Assembly (NCBI GenBank): GCA_029432815.1
Contig: JAROBA010000001.1
Coordinates: 124,001 to 188,000, forward strand
Length of the DNA: 64,000 nucleotides
Direction of reading: 5' to 3'
Origin: Pontiellaceae bacterium B1224
GTDB lineage: Bacteria > Verrucomicrobiota > Kiritimatiellia > Kiritimatiellales > Pontiellaceae
Shown here piece by piece: positions 1 to 9,567 of this stretch. Below the pieces are notes generated by a model that searched no databases, was not told the origin of the DNA, and saw nothing but the letters and a program-made list of their open reading frames with translations. The position numbers and the translations under genes are program-made. How positions within the stretch are numbered: position 1 is the stretch's first letter; each line of letters begins with the position of its first letter.

Positions 1-247
1 ATGAGCTTCCCATATCCGTCAGGTTGTTCGTGGCATCAGCAATCATCGAGACCGATCCCGACACCAGCCCCAGCCAAAACTTGGCGGCGGCCATAAAGGC
101 GCTCATTACGGTGCTGGTCCAGCCGGCCAGCATACCCAGACGCGTGCGGTTATCATGACTGTCCGGCGCCTGATCCGGATTCATTACCTTCCGCACTAAA
201 AACCCCATCATCGGGCACGGCATTTTCTGTTTTTTATTTTCAATCAT
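1..247 (-). CDS. Cation diffusion facilitator (CDF) family transporter, N-terminal part
   Basis: This reading frame starts with ATG at 247 and runs off the window edge, giving about 82 residues. After a basic cytoplasmic stretch it has a hydrophobic segment and then GSVSMIADATNNLTDMGSS. That motif is the end of TM1 and start of TM2 in CDF transporters, where the Asp residues belong to the metal site. CDF proteins export divalent cations such as Zn, Fe or Mn by proton antiport across the inner membrane. The metal cannot be told from this fragment. The gene is cut by the window, not broken. Confidence 0.8.
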   Translation of the reverse strand, partial: MIENKKQKMPCPMMGFLVRKVMNPDQAPDSHDNRTRLGMLAGWTSTVMSAFMAAAKFWLGLVSGSVSMIADATNNLTDMGSS

Positions 248-259
248 ACGTAAAAAAGG

Positions 260-280
260 GCGTTCCAATCATTGGAACGC
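260..280. repeat. 21-bp perfect palindrome containing TTCCAATCATTGGAA
   Basis: GCG-TTCCAATCATTGGAA-CGC lies between the start of the CDF gene and the end of the next gene. The core (263-277) is an exact copy of the TTCCAANNNTTGGAA family found across the window. It can form a hairpin but has no T-run. Confidence 0.8.
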
Positions 281-316
281 TCCTGAAGGTAAACTAAATA
301 AGTATTAGAAGTCTAC

Positions 317-1165
317 TTAACCTTTTCCGCCAATCTCCAAGGTACATGCCTTCAGCATTTCACGCGCTTCGCTTTCACGTTCCGCCAAAGGAGAATCGAT
401 GTAATCCTCTAAGAGTTGAGCCGCTTCTTCCATTCGGTTTTCAGTCATTAAAAGTGAAGCCAATTTAAAACGCACACCCTGATAAACACCAAATTCGCGA
501 GGGCTGCGGAGTGTCAATTCACTCAAATAACAATACATCAAATCAATAGCAATTTCATTGTGCTCCGCCTGTAACTGCACCATCGCTTCCTTTAACAATT
601 CCCCTGGTGTCAGCTCCATGAGAGACTTGGAATATGCCTGCATCTCCTCATCATCCTGTTTCGATGGTTGATCTTTCACAGCGGGATCGACCCGTTGGCT
701 CGTTTTATTCATTTCGGGAATTTTAAATGGTCCAAGCAGCACTTCGCTCCCCTTGGAATCTCCCGTCGAATAGGATCTTCGAAATGCTAAAATCATCTCT
801 CGTCCAATATATTCCTGATAAAGAGTTCTTGTCGTATGAATCGTCTCTCCTGCTTCGATTTTTAACCAACCGATTTTTCCGACTGATCCGCACATCACTG
901 AATTCTGTCTTTCCCATACTGAGCTGTTCGCCTCCTTGATGAAGGATTCAACCTGATAGTACCTGTTGTCGTTTCCGAAATCCTGTCCGTAAATATAGAT
1001 TGGTTTTTCAGATGTGTTTCGTATTTCAATATTCATTTCAACTTCCGGAGGACCGTTATATGACTCCCGAGAAAATGGGTTGGTTTGAATTGAAATAATT
1101 TCCCACTCAGCGCAACAGACCGCTGATGTCAGAACCAACGAAAGGATGATCAGTATTTTCATCAT
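317..1165 (-). CDS. Secreted hypothetical protein with C-terminal helical (TPR-like) region
   Basis: I do not recognise the family. The ATG at 1165 is preferred over an upstream TTG because AGGA lies about seven bases before it and it opens a clean signal peptide (MMKILIILSLVLTSAVCCA). Residues about 25-130 look like a beta-rich domain (EIISIQTNPF..VEMNIEIRNTSEKPIYIYG), as in Ig-like or CARDB-like folds. The last 90 residues are helical, with 'ENRMEEAAQLLEDYI' resembling a TPR helix pair. It is probably periplasmic or outer-surface. The next gene on the same strand is another small beta-type protein, so the two may be related. Confidence 0.6.
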   Translation of the reverse strand: MMKILIILSLVLTSAVCCAEWEIISIQTNPFSRESYNGPPEVEMNIEIRNTSEKPIYIYGQDFGNDNRYYQVESFIKEANSSVWERQNSVMCGSVGKIGWLKIEAGETIHTTRTLYQEYIGREMILAFRRSYSTGDSKGSEVLLGPFKIPEMNKTSQRVDPAVKDQPSKQDDEEMQAYSKSLMELTPGELLKEAMVQLQAEHNEIAIDLMYCYLSELTLRSPREFGVYQGVRFKLASLLMTENRMEEAAQLLEDYIDSPLAERESEAREMLKACTLEIGGKG

Positions 1166-1271
1166 ATATTTCCTATTGCGAAGCAAACACTACGGATGCG
1201 CCTGGCAAGTGAATCAGACTTTGACCTAATTATCAGGCGGTTTCGCGGCTTCAACCGCTGGCTCGCATACA

Positions 1272-1679
1272 TTACTCTCTCACAACAGTCTGGACCGTTG
1301 TTGTGATAAACCTTTGTCCTTCACAAACATCAATATCTCCTCTGAAAACACCTTCCTGTTCCGCCCGAAAGACGAAGGTGAAGGTTTTTGTCTCTCCAGC
1401 CTGGACCGGTGTACCAAACGTATAACTTATATCCTCGAAAAATGGAATAATCATGCTCGACCGAGGTGCGGGATCTGTAGAGATTAAAATGAAGCCTTCG
1501 ATATAGTCGCCACTGATATCAATGTCCGAGATATTCAGTCTCTTTGTCTCACGTTCATTCGTGACGTTCAGCTTCAGCTCGAATTCTTCCCCAACCTTAA
1601 CATCCAACGGAGATTCGATAGAAAGAGACACCCCTTTAACATCCTGTGATACGTGTATGAGCCAGCCGACAAACAGCAC
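1272..1679 (-). CDS. Small Ig-like beta-sandwich protein, probably N-terminally incomplete
   Basis: A 135-residue frame opens with GTG directly after an in-frame TAA. It has no proper signal peptide, only LFVGWLIHVS. The body (VSLSIESPLDVKVGEEFELKLNVTNE..., then VQAGETKTFTFVFRAEQEGVF) has the spacing of a single Ig-like domain with a 'thiol-dependent/CARDB' flavour. Such domains are normally secreted. The missing signal and the stop just before the start suggest the 5' end was lost or frameshifted, or that a membrane segment is built from the short hydrophobic start. Function unknown. Confidence 0.45.
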   Translation of the reverse strand: MLFVGWLIHVSQDVKGVSLSIESPLDVKVGEEFELKLNVTNERETKRLNISDIDISGDYIEGFILISTDPAPRSSMIIPFFEDISYTFGTPVQAGETKTFTFVFRAEQEGVFRGDIDVCEGQRFITTTVQTVVRE

Positions 1680-1682
1680 TTA

Positions 1683-1977
1683 TTTCCAGTCCCAACGATT
1701 ATCAGGCCATTCTACTGATAGCTGAATATTACTGAGGGTTTTGTGCATGATGCCCTGTTTTCAACATCCACAACCCCTTTCCCTTAAATACACAGTGAGT
1801 TACAGGGGGTTTATATGGCAAGAGGAAACCCTTTATGAAACGCGGGACGTATTGCACACGCTGTTGTTTTACTTGGTAGAGTTGAATAAGCGTTTCGCTT
1901 GTTTTCGGTAGCGGGGAAAGCGAGATACTCACTCCACTTGTATTTGGGGAAAATTCCGAGAGTATGTTCCGAACGTA
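1683..1977. other. Intergenic region without a recognisable gene
   Basis: About 300 bases between the small Ig-like gene and the secDF terminator. A 95-codon open frame exists on the minus strand (up to 2016) but it runs through the terminator hairpin, has low-complexity composition and resembles nothing. I see no RNA gene here. Confidence 0.5.
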
Positions 1978-2007
1978 AAAAAGGCATCCCTTGCGGGATG
2001 CCTTTTT
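1978..2007 (-). terminator. Rho-independent terminator of the tgt-yajC-secDF operon
   Basis: AGGCATCCC-TTGC-GGGATGCCT stem with an A-run on one side and a T-run on the other, 23 bases past the secDF stop. It can work in both directions. Confidence 0.85.
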
Positions 2008-2029
2008 GCAGTACACCTTTTTTATCGGT

Positions 2030-4483
2030 CTACTTTACCTTTTCTTCTTTATGCCACAGCAGAACAACCGGGGTGGCCACAAAGATGGAGGAGTAGGTAC
2101 CAACCAGGATACCGATGAACAGCGCCAACGCGAAGTCCTTCACAGCACCGCCACCGAAGACAAGCAGCATTACCACGGTCAGCAAGGTGGTGAGCGAGGT
2201 CAGTACGGTACGACTGAGAGTCTGGTTGATGGAGAGGTTGGCGATGTCCTTATAGGACTTTCCGTGCTCCAGCTTGAGATCCTCGCGAATGCGGTCGAAC
2301 ACCACGATCGTGTCATTTACGGAGTAACCGACGATGGTCAACAACGCCGCAATGATCGGCATACTGAGTTCATAGCCGAGCGCGCAATAGATACCCACGG
2401 TAATCAGAACGTCGTGCGCAAGGGCTGTAATGGCCCCCATCGCGAAGGCGAACTCGAAGCGGATCGAAATATAGATAATGATGCCGATCAGCGCGAAGAT
2501 GATCGCGTTGATCCCCTTCTTTTTCAGCTCGGCACCAATCTGGGAACCGACACTGTCGGTCTTCACGATTTCCGGATTCCCGTCCAAAGCCAGCACGGCA
2601 TCCTGAGCCTGAACTTCTGCACCTTCCATGGCTTTCAGTTTCATATCCATGAAGAACAGACCGTCATGCGTCATGGGCGTCAGCGAAGCATTATCAAACC
2701 CGTTTTCTTCCAGCGTTGTACGGACGACTTCGATCGGCTGTTCCTGTTCAAACTGGAAGGTGGTTACCGTTCCGCCGGTGAAATCAACGCCAAAGTTGGC
2801 ATCGCCCTTCTTGAGGAAGTAGCCCCAGGAAAGAACAATCACGGCCAACGAAATAATCGCGGCCACCTTGCGGCCGCCCAGGAAGTTAAAGTTGGCGTTC
2901 TGCAGGAATGACATGGACATCATCTTAATTGATTTCAACATATTGGCATCTGCCAATGTATTGAAGAACAGGCGGGTCATGATCAGTACGATAAACATGC
3001 TGACCAGAATACCGGCACTCAGGGTAACAGCAAAACCGCGAATCGGTCCGGAACCCTGCCAGAACAGGATCATCGCTGTCAGCAGCGTGGTAACGTTGGC
3101 ATCGAGAATGGTGCTGAATGCTTTGTTGTAACCGGCATTGATGGATCCGCTGACAGATTTTCCGACCTTCCATTCTTCACGCATGCGCTCAAAAATAAGT
3201 ACGTTGGCATCGACGGCCATACCGACCGTCAACACAATACCGGCAATGCCGTAAAGCGTGAGGGTTGGAAGACTGACGGCCGAACCTTCCAGCGAACCGG
3301 AGATGACCCCGAGGAATCCGGCGGAAAGAACCATTCCAACAGGAAGCAGGATCAACACGAACACCAGTGAGAGGTTGGCGATGAGTCCAGGAACCATGTA
3401 ATAAATCGCCATAAAGAGCAGCACGGCAATCCCGCCGTACAGAACAGCTTTCACACCACTGTCGATGGAATCCTGACCGAGCGTCGGAGCCACCGTGCGT
3501 TCTTCAACAATTTTCACCCGGCCCGGCAAAGCACCGGCTTTCAGAACATTGGAGAGGTCGCGTGCGTCCCGCAGTGTGAATGAACCCGATATGCTGGCTT
3601 TCCCCGCTGTGATCGGCTCGTTTATATTCGGCGCTGAGTAGAGGGTATTATCGAGAATTACAGCCAGTCGACGGTCCACATTTTTTTCTGTTACCCGAGC
3701 GAAAGCATCTTTTCCAATGTTATCAAAGGTCAGACTGATTTCGTATCCACCGGTCATCGGATCCTGCTGTACCGTTGCTTCTTCCACGGTATCACCACCG
3801 AGTTGAATGCGACGTTCAATATAGAGCGGGCGGTAAATCTTAGAACCGTCGGTATGGCTGTCAGCCATCAGCATGAAATCCGCAGGCTTTGCACCGAAAC
3901 GTTTCATGCTGTCGTAGAAGGCTCGCGTCATTTTATCGTCAGCTACTGCAGCCCGGTCGCGGACATAGAAAAGTCCACCGTTGTCCTGCCCGCCCACCTT
4001 AAACCCGAGAGGAACCTGTCCGGATGAAAGAAGTTCGGAAACCCATTCATCATTCTGCTGATGCACCAGTTTGAAACTCAGCACCGCATCTTTCGACATC
4101 TGGGCTTTCGCTTCGGCACGGGTGTCGGTATCGGCACCGGGAAGACGAACGACAATGCGGCGCTCACCTTCCGGATAGATTTCCGGCTCAGACGTACCCA
4201 GCATATCAATACGATTGCGTATCACTTCAACCGCAATTTCGCGAACGCGCGTTACTTCATCATTCAGGGCTGATTCGCTGATTTCATCAACGCTGTCAAT
4301 TTCCTCATCGGATTCAACCATTTTCCGGGCAACATCAGCGGCATCCACTTCGACCACAAAACTGGATCCACCCTTAAGATCAAGGCCCAGCTTCACTTTC
4401 TGTTTCAGCGGAGTGACAAGTGCGAAGGACCAGATGACCAACAGAGTCAACAACATCCACTTCCAAAGTTTATTCTTATCCAT
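2030..4483 (-). CDS. secDF: SecD-SecF fusion, protein translocase accessory subunit
   Basis: At 817 residues this is a full SecD (1 to about 520) joined to a full SecF (about 530 to 817). It sits in the inner membrane and uses proton motive force to pull exported proteins through SecYEG. SecD signatures are GLDLKGG (33-39), VAPTLG (331-336) and VGMAVDANVLIFERMREE (420-437), which holds the conserved transmembrane Asp. SecF signatures are VDFTGG (566-571) and YSVNDTIVVFDRIRED (720-735). The start codon follows GAAAGG by nine bases and lies 15 bases after yajC, so the genes are co-transcribed. Fused SecDF is also common in Firmicutes and Bacteroidetes. Nothing unusual was seen. Confidence 0.97.
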   Translation of the reverse strand: MDKNKLWKWMLLTLLVIWSFALVTPLKQKVKLGLDLKGGSSFVVEVDAADVARKMVESDEEIDSVDEISESALNDEVTRVREIAVEVIRNRIDMLGTSEPEIYPEGERRIVVRLPGADTDTRAEAKAQMSKDAVLSFKLVHQQNDEWVSELLSSGQVPLGFKVGGQDNGGLFYVRDRAAVADDKMTRAFYDSMKRFGAKPADFMLMADSHTDGSKIYRPLYIERRIQLGGDTVEEATVQQDPMTGGYEISLTFDNIGKDAFARVTEKNVDRRLAVILDNTLYSAPNINEPITAGKASISGSFTLRDARDLSNVLKAGALPGRVKIVEERTVAPTLGQDSIDSGVKAVLYGGIAVLLFMAIYYMVPGLIANLSLVFVLILLPVGMVLSAGFLGVISGSLEGSAVSLPTLTLYGIAGIVLTVGMAVDANVLIFERMREEWKVGKSVSGSINAGYNKAFSTILDANVTTLLTAMILFWQGSGPIRGFAVTLSAGILVSMFIVLIMTRLFFNTLADANMLKSIKMMSMSFLQNANFNFLGGRKVAAIISLAVIVLSWGYFLKKGDANFGVDFTGGTVTTFQFEQEQPIEVVRTTLEENGFDNASLTPMTHDGLFFMDMKLKAMEGAEVQAQDAVLALDGNPEIVKTDSVGSQIGAELKKKGINAIIFALIGIIIYISIRFEFAFAMGAITALAHDVLITVGIYCALGYELSMPIIAALLTIVGYSVNDTIVVFDRIREDLKLEHGKSYKDIANLSINQTLSRTVLTSLTTLLTVVMLLVFGGGAVKDFALALFIGILVGTYSSIFVATPVVLLWHKEEKVK

Positions 4484-4498
4484 TAGAGCAAGCCTTTC

Positions 4499-4855
4499 TT
4501 ACTTGGACGGTTCAATTTCGTCCGGAGTTTCGCCTTTTTCCAATACCTGGGAAATGGCCGCGCGTACACATTCAATCTTGGTGTTTTCAGCAATACGAAC
4601 CACCAGCGTGCTTTCTTTGACGTTTACAATTTCACCGATAATTCCGCTTGTGAGCAGAACCCGTTCGCCACTCTTCACCGCGTTGATCATTTCCTTGCGT
4701 TCTTTTTCTTTACGCTTCTGCGGACGGATCATCATGAAATACATGATAGCGAAAAGAATCGCCATCATACCGATCATTCCGAATGGGGACGATTGTCCTG
4801 TCGTAGCAGCCGGAGCGGCCTCCGCCTGTGCAATAGTCAAGGGTAATAGATTCAT
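4499..4855 (-). CDS. yajC: Preprotein translocase subunit YajC
   Basis: A 118-residue protein with a single membrane span (about 25-43) followed directly by the YajC motif MMIRPQKRKEKERKEM and a small beta-barrel-like domain (LTSGIIGEIVNVKESTLVVRI). YajC associates with SecDF at the inner membrane. The start ATG immediately follows the TAG stop of tgt, so translation is probably coupled. The order tgt-yajC-secDF is the classic bacterial arrangement. Confidence 0.95.
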   Translation of the reverse strand: MNLLPLTIAQAEAAPAATTGQSSPFGMIGMMAILFAIMYFMMIRPQKRKEKERKEMINAVKSGERVLLTSGIIGEIVNVKESTLVVRIAENTKIECVRAAISQVLEKGETPDEIEPSK

Positions 4856-6019
<1,164 letters not shown>

Positions 6020-6081
6020 TTAAAGTGATTAAGAGGTTAAGTCCGGTCGTATCCGGAAGTATTATGCAGTGTCTTTTCGGC

Positions 6082-6813
6082 CTATTTTACGTCTTCATAG
6101 AATTTCGCCATCGACGTCTGCATATACGGCACCAGCCAGAGATAGCCAATACCAAGGGTAAAAAAAGATGCCAACAGCCCCCACCCAATAAAGCGGCAGT
6201 TCAGGCAGAAAAACTTCCATTTATTACCTTTCATCATTTCTTTACTGCGTGTGATTGCTTCCAACGGCCCGCAGTCTTCATCGTCGGCAATAATGAAAAA
6301 GGCCATTGCATAGCGAAACAGCGCAATGATTCCGGGAATGATCAGCAGCATGTACCAAAGCATATAAAACAGCATATAGAAGAAATAGACACCGAATGAC
6401 TTCCAGAAGCGGCGGAACCCGATAAAGAGCTGTTCCAGGCGAACTTCGTCTTCCTGCGCAATCTCCAGATAGAACCCATAAAAACCAACTACTGCAGCTC
6501 CACTGATGAGAAACATGAATAAATACGCGAAAAAATAGACTGAATTATAAGCGGAAACAGTCTCCCCACCTGAAGCGGCACTGATCGACACCACAAAGAT
6601 ACAGGCTGCTACTGCAAAAAATCCGATGCTGTTGAGCAACATCGTATATAGAAGATTTCCCAACACCGCCATCCCCCAGTTACCGGACAGCGATTCCCTG
6701 GCTTCCGCCATGAGGTCTTTATTTGACGTTCCGCCTCCCCCGCCAATCGAAGCGCCAGATGATGGAATATTCAGCGAAGGTATTCCCCCTCCCGAATTAT
6801 TTAACCCAGCCAT
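6082..6813 (-). CDS. DUF975-like multi-pass membrane protein
   Basis: The ATG at 6813 is preferred because AAGGGG sits six bases upstream. A Gly/Ser-rich cytoplasmic start (SIGGGGGTS) is followed by about five or six hydrophobic spans, including FMFLISGAAVVGFYGFYLEIA and the segment around LLIIPGIIALFRYAMAFFIIAD. The phrase 'IPGIIALFRYAMAFFIIADD...AITRSKEMMKGNKWKFF' is typical of the DUF975/YesL-like family. The biochemical role is unknown. The gene stands alone between the tgt operon and the saccharide operon. Confidence 0.7.
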   Translation of the reverse strand: MAGLNNSGGGIPSLNIPSSGASIGGGGGTSNKDLMAEARESLSGNWGMAVLGNLLYTMLLNSIGFFAVAACIFVVSISAASGGETVSAYNSVYFFAYLFMFLISGAAVVGFYGFYLEIAQEDEVRLEQLFIGFRRFWKSFGVYFFYMLFYMLWYMLLIIPGIIALFRYAMAFFIIADDEDCGPLEAITRSKEMMKGNKWKFFCLNCRFIGWGLLASFFTLGIGYLWLVPYMQTSMAKFYEDVK

Positions 6814-7041
6814 GTCTTTCCCCTTAAAAAGAATTAAGCTGCGTATAGTGCCGAAAAAAGTTGAAGAAACCAAGTTAAACCATCAAATACGAGACACTGG
6901 AAAAAGATGACAATTCCGGTGTATTCAGGCATGAATACGGAACCAACCCTCCAGCAAACAGCTTCCTCACGTAAAACCGGCACCGATCCCTGATCCGCAA
7001 AAAAGTCCGCCTCAGAAAAGCAACCCCTCTCTCCCTAATTG

Positions 7042-8424
7042 CTATTCCAAAGGCTGGAAATTTTTCAGGCATAAGAAACCGCCTTGTTTCAGCAAAATTT
7101 CCTGAAGTTTACCGACATCCACATCCCCGACAGCAGCCCCGTCTTGTACCGCGATCGCTGCCGCAATACCGCCGGCCTGACCCACAGCCCCCATCGTCGG
7201 AGTCGTGCGAATGCCCGCCTGTGCCTCGAAATCAACCGAGATGCACCGGCCCACTGTAATCATATTGCTGATCTGGTCGTTCACGAGGCAGCGGTAGGGA
7301 ATATTGCAGAACGTGCCCCACTCCGGCTTCACATGGTCAGTGCCCTCGCCGTCCGGACTGTGAATATCAATCGGATAGCCGGTGTGTGCAATCGTGTCTG
7401 GAAAAGATTTACGTTCGACTACATCCTGCCCGGTCAACGTATAGCGCCCTTTGATCTGCCGGGAACTGCGCACCCCGATCTGCGGGCCCGTATAAACCAG
7501 CACCGAATTTCCAAACCCTGGAATATATTTTTTCAGAAAACGGTCCACCTCCAGCGCCTGCTTCCGGCCCTCCATCTCCGCCAGACTCAGACTCCACGGA
7601 TCATTCGCATCATAGCCCAGAATGCGCGTCGTATTCACAATCACTTCCCCGCGCGTATTCGCTTCAAAAAATAGAATATCCTCACGCGGAAACGTAAAGT
7701 CGCCCGCTTCGCGCCCCTTCGCCAGCGATTTCACAAAGCCGCCGATCGAGATGCGCGATGCTTTATCGATTTTATTCACATCCCCTTCCAACCTTGGGAA
7801 CTCGTCCGGATTGTTTTTGATGTAGTCGCGCACCTCCTGAATATCGACATTCATCATGCGCATTTTCATGGTCATCGGCTGACACGCCCCATCCGACTCG
7901 CGGCCCTTGGTGCATTTAACGCCGGCATGCATGGCCAAATCGGCATCACCCGTCGCATCAATAAAAACCTTCGCCCGTAGCTGGCTCAAACCGGCCTTTG
8001 TGCAAATGGTGATGGCCGAGATTTTATTTCCATCCGTTTGCACGGAAGCCAGCATCGCGTGATAGAGCAGTTCGCCGCCCGCTTCCGTAAGCATCAGCTC
8101 CAACTCCATCTTCATGCCTTCCACATCGAACGGAGTGACGGTGTAAGTGAAGCCGGTCGTATCATAAATATGCCCCGGCGACCGACCCTTCTTTTCCAGC
8201 CGATCAATCAGTTCGCCGGTCGTACCCTGGATCACCTGCTCATCGCCGGCATGGAACGTCATCATCGGCCCAACGCCCGCCGCCGTCAGCATACCGCCTA
8301 GAAAACCATATTGCTCCACCACCAGCGTTTTGGCACCGGCCCGCGCCGCTCCAATCGCCGCCATGGCACCGGAAATTCCGCCGCCCACCACAATCACATC
8401 GTACATTTTATGTGGTTCACTCAT
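7042..8424 (-). CDS. FAD-dependent oxidoreductase (FAD_oxidored/PF12831 type), copy 1
   Basis: 460 residues. The Rossmann dinucleotide motif is VVGGGISGAMAAIGAARAG near the start, followed by LVVEQYGFLGGMLTAAG. The family signature 'FIDATGDADLAMHAG' and a C-terminal 'GRCISVDFEAQAGIRTTPTMGAVGQAGGIAAA' complete the FAD fold. It is close to the protein at 17344-18705 along its whole length (by eye at least four in five residues). No signal peptide, so it is cytoplasmic. The substrate is unknown; its place at the end of a saccharide operon suggests a released sugar or uronate. The C-terminus carries an extra tail ending FQPLE that copy 2 lacks, and that tail encodes a one-mismatch copy of the window-wide palindrome. 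Confidence 0.85.
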   Translation of the reverse strand: MSEPHKMYDVIVVGGGISGAMAAIGAARAGAKTLVVEQYGFLGGMLTAAGVGPMMTFHAGDEQVIQGTTGELIDRLEKKGRSPGHIYDTTGFTYTVTPFDVEGMKMELELMLTEAGGELLYHAMLASVQTDGNKISAITICTKAGLSQLRAKVFIDATGDADLAMHAGVKCTKGRESDGACQPMTMKMRMMNVDIQEVRDYIKNNPDEFPRLEGDVNKIDKASRISIGGFVKSLAKGREAGDFTFPREDILFFEANTRGEVIVNTTRILGYDANDPWSLSLAEMEGRKQALEVDRFLKKYIPGFGNSVLVYTGPQIGVRSSRQIKGRYTLTGQDVVERKSFPDTIAHTGYPIDIHSPDGEGTDHVKPEWGTFCNIPYRCLVNDQISNMITVGRCISVDFEAQAGIRTTPTMGAVGQAGGIAAAIAVQDGAAVGDVDVGKLQEILLKQGGFLCLKNFQPLE

Positions 8425-8451
8425 CGGTACTCCTCTAATTACTTCCAGAAT

Positions 8452-8550
8452 CTAAAGCCCCAGCGCTTTAATGATAACCGGGCTTACCACAGCCGCTTTA
8501 CCCTACTCTTTGGAGTGAATCGTGTCGGGCATATAGCACTTATTTAAGGG
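8452..8550 (-). pseudogene. Relic of an SGNH hydrolase gene (C-terminal end only)
   Basis: Read on the minus strand, this stretch gives KCYMPDTIHSKE, a stop, then GKAAVVSPVIIKALGL and a stop. This aligns with the C-terminus of the intact SGNH hydrolase at 18721-19515 (KRYVPDSIHPGAEG, NAAVVMPALLDGLGI), including the catalytic Asp-x-x-His. The reading frame upstream closes at a stop near 8554. It sits just before FAD oxidoreductase copy 1, exactly as the intact SGNH gene sits before copy 2, so it is the remains of a duplicated gene pair. Confidence 0.8.
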
Positions 8551-8573
8551 ACTTCAAACTGTGGTTCGACAAA

Positions 8574-8647
8574 GTGGGACAGTGCTTCCAGCCTGTCTAC
8601 GACAGTGCGGCCATGCAGAAGCAGACAGGCTGGAAGCACTGTCCTAC
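8574..8647. repeat. Large REP-like inverted repeat
   Basis: Two 25-base arms (8574-8598 and 8623-8647) are complementary at 24 positions, with a 24-base loop. The arm core is GACAGTGCTTCCAGCCTGTC. It lies in the gap between the esterase and the SGNH relic. A diverged copy is at 25347-25412. The form is that of a REP/small palindromic mobile unit rather than a terminator, since no T-run follows. Confidence 0.7.
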
Positions 8648-8693
8648 ATATAAGAATGCGATATCAAATCATCCAAAATTTCATATTGCCACC

Positions 8694-9503
8694 CTATTTC
8701 TGAAATCGCTGGTCTATAAAATGGATCTGCCGCTGAACCGCATCATTCCAATAGGCCCAGGTATGACCGCCCGGCATCTCGGTATAACCATGCTTAATCC
8801 CGGCCTCCAACAGTTGTTGATGCAGTGCCCGGTTCACACCGACAAAAAAGTCCTCAGAGCCGCAGTCGATCGAAATGGCCAGATCACCATCCTTCAACAC
8901 CTTGGCCTGATTGATAACCGTATAGTGCTCCCAGTTTTCCGGATGGGTCTCTAACTCGCCGATCCGCTTTTTTATATCCCACTTCCCGGGAAACGGTCGA
9001 ATATCCACACCGCCGCTGAGCGGTACCGCAACGCTGAACACATCGGGGTGGCGAATGGCCAGAAAGAGGGATCCATGCCCACCCATACTGTTCCCGCACA
9101 GCGCGCGATAGGTTCGCTGCGCTTTAGTGCGATAGTTCTGATCCATGTGTGCAACACACTCTTTCGCCACAAAGGTTTCATATTGATACGACGGATCGAT
9201 GGGACTGTCGAAATACCAGCTGGTTCGGCCGCCATCCGGGCAGACCATGATCATGCCATAGGTGTCGGCCAGCTGTTCAACGACGGTTTTATCGATCCAT
9301 TTACGGTGCGTGTCCCCCGCTCCGTGCAACAGATATAAAACCGGATACCTCGCTGACCCGTCCTGATAATCATCCGGAAGAATGACACTCACAGGAATGT
9401 CCCGCCCCATCTTTTCACTCTGAACGGTGATCGTCCCCACCGTCGACGCCTGACTGGTTGAAACAACCAGTGCGGTCAAAAACAAACTAAACCTGTTTTT
9501 CAT
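8694..9503 (-). CDS. Secreted carbohydrate esterase of the esterase D / CE1-like family
   Basis: The ATG at 9503 is chosen because it opens a signal peptide (MKNRFSLFLTALVVSTSQAS) and GGAG lies upstream. Longer versions overlap the previous gene. The 269-residue alpha/beta hydrolase has Ser139 in GNSMGG, Asp218 in DCGSEDFF and His247 in PGGHTW, a complete triad. The oxyanion region is LLHGAGD. Related enzymes remove acetyl or feruloyl groups from polysaccharides. Here it follows a heparinase-like lyase in the same operon, so deacylation of the same glycan is the likely job. Substrate not determinable. Confidence 0.85.
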   Translation of the reverse strand: MKNRFSLFLTALVVSTSQASTVGTITVQSEKMGRDIPVSVILPDDYQDGSARYPVLYLLHGAGDTHRKWIDKTVVEQLADTYGMIMVCPDGGRTSWYFDSPIDPSYQYETFVAKECVAHMDQNYRTKAQRTYRALCGNSMGGHGSLFLAIRHPDVFSVAVPLSGGVDIRPFPGKWDIKKRIGELETHPENWEHYTVINQAKVLKDGDLAISIDCGSEDFFVGVNRALHQQLLEAGIKHGYTEMPGGHTWAYWNDAVQRQIHFIDQRFQK

Positions 9504-9567
9504 TTTACTCACACTCCAACTTATCAACGCACGCCCCGGAGGACTGTGCCACATGAACGGTGCTCGT

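Noticed and set aside
260-280. Terminator of the gene at 317-1165
   Set aside because: The palindrome is perfect, but it lacks a T-run and equals copies found inside genes, so it is listed as a repeat.
1729-2016. 95-codon minus-strand frame before secDF
   Set aside because: It passes through the secDF terminator, has low-complexity composition and no family match; treated as non-coding.
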